64,000 bases of DNA from an uncultured Eubacteriales bacterium (GTDB lineage Bacteria; Bacillota; Clostridia; Lachnospirales; Lachnospiraceae): positions 54,269 to 118,268 of the forward strand of contig ONKP01000001.1 in assembly GCA_900318405.1 (NCBI GenBank), in the 5' to 3' direction. Below the pieces are notes generated by a model. It did no database searches. It worked only from the letters and a program-made list of their open reading frames with translations, and had not been told where the DNA came from. Below, one piece after another: positions 63,986-64,000 of the stretch (within the stretch, counting starts at the first letter, position 1; the number at the start of each line of letters is the position of its first letter). Made by a program: the position numbers and the translations under genes.

Positions 63986-64000
63986 CTCAATGATATTCCG

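Overview
The window is an ordinary-looking chromosomal segment of a low-GC-lineage Gram-positive bacterium of the Clostridia, most likely a Lachnospiraceae-type anaerobe, with roughly half G+C. The case rests on gene content: a type III glutamine synthetase, an Rnf complex with the NusG_II / Gx-transporter / ApbE cluster beside it, a bacterial V/A-type ATPase operon, a class B sortase, GdpP, FtsEX, zinc-type S14, and strong AGGAGG ribosome binding sites. No tRNA, rRNA, CRISPR, prophage or full insertion sequence was found. Nearly every gene is on the minus strand; only a short-chain dehydrogenase (11443-12174), a GNAT acetyltransferase (31876-32790) and one doubtful small ORF are on plus.

Layout from left to right. 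1-6519: uvrB (cut by the left edge), an S41 protease, ftsX-ftsE and a CdaR/PucR-type regulator. 6962-11216: glnN, class II aldolase and a YegS-type lipid kinase. 12307-30194: the S10-spc-alpha ribosomal superoperon, read right to left from rpsJ to rplQ, complete in order and with secY, adk, map, infA, rpmJ and rpoA. A terminator plus new promoter separates secY from adk. A LacI-family gene and a repeat array lie between map and infA, and infA has its own strong promoter. 30584-33579: an unusual acidic membrane protein related to signal peptidases, the GNAT enzyme, a DUF1858 protein and a ferredoxin. 33733-41886: dnaB, rplI, gdpP, ssb, sortase B, coaX and an M20 peptidase. 41969-46024: a paired SbcC/SbcD-like (YhaN/YhaO) ATPase and nuclease. 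46156-54064: apbE, Gx transporter and NusG_II gene, then rnfCDGEAB. 54220-63141: V-type ATPase operon in the order ntpF-I-K-E-C-G-A-B-D. The right end holds a decayed coding fragment and the terminator of a gene outside the window.

The energy genes form a unit. Rnf couples ferredoxin oxidation to ion export, ApbE would attach FMN to RnfG and RnfD, and the V-type ATPase rotor carries the complete residue set known for sodium binding, so a sodium cycle is a reasonable inference.

The most unusual signal is non-coding. A modular family of short palindromic elements recurs at six places (about 3597, 16461, 32880, 58089, 60187 and 63436). Several hairpins share GAA/TTC triloops, two copies have perfect 12-14 bp terminal inverted repeats, and one copy supplies the stop codon of an ATPase subunit gene. 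Short tandem duplications (36-nt in-frame repeats in two genes, a 30-nt repeat in a third, 19-nt and 41-nt repeats outside genes) are also frequent. Other points of interest are a possible catalytically dead signal-peptidase-like protein, a three-way-junction leader before rpsJ, and a cysteine-bearing tail on RnfE.
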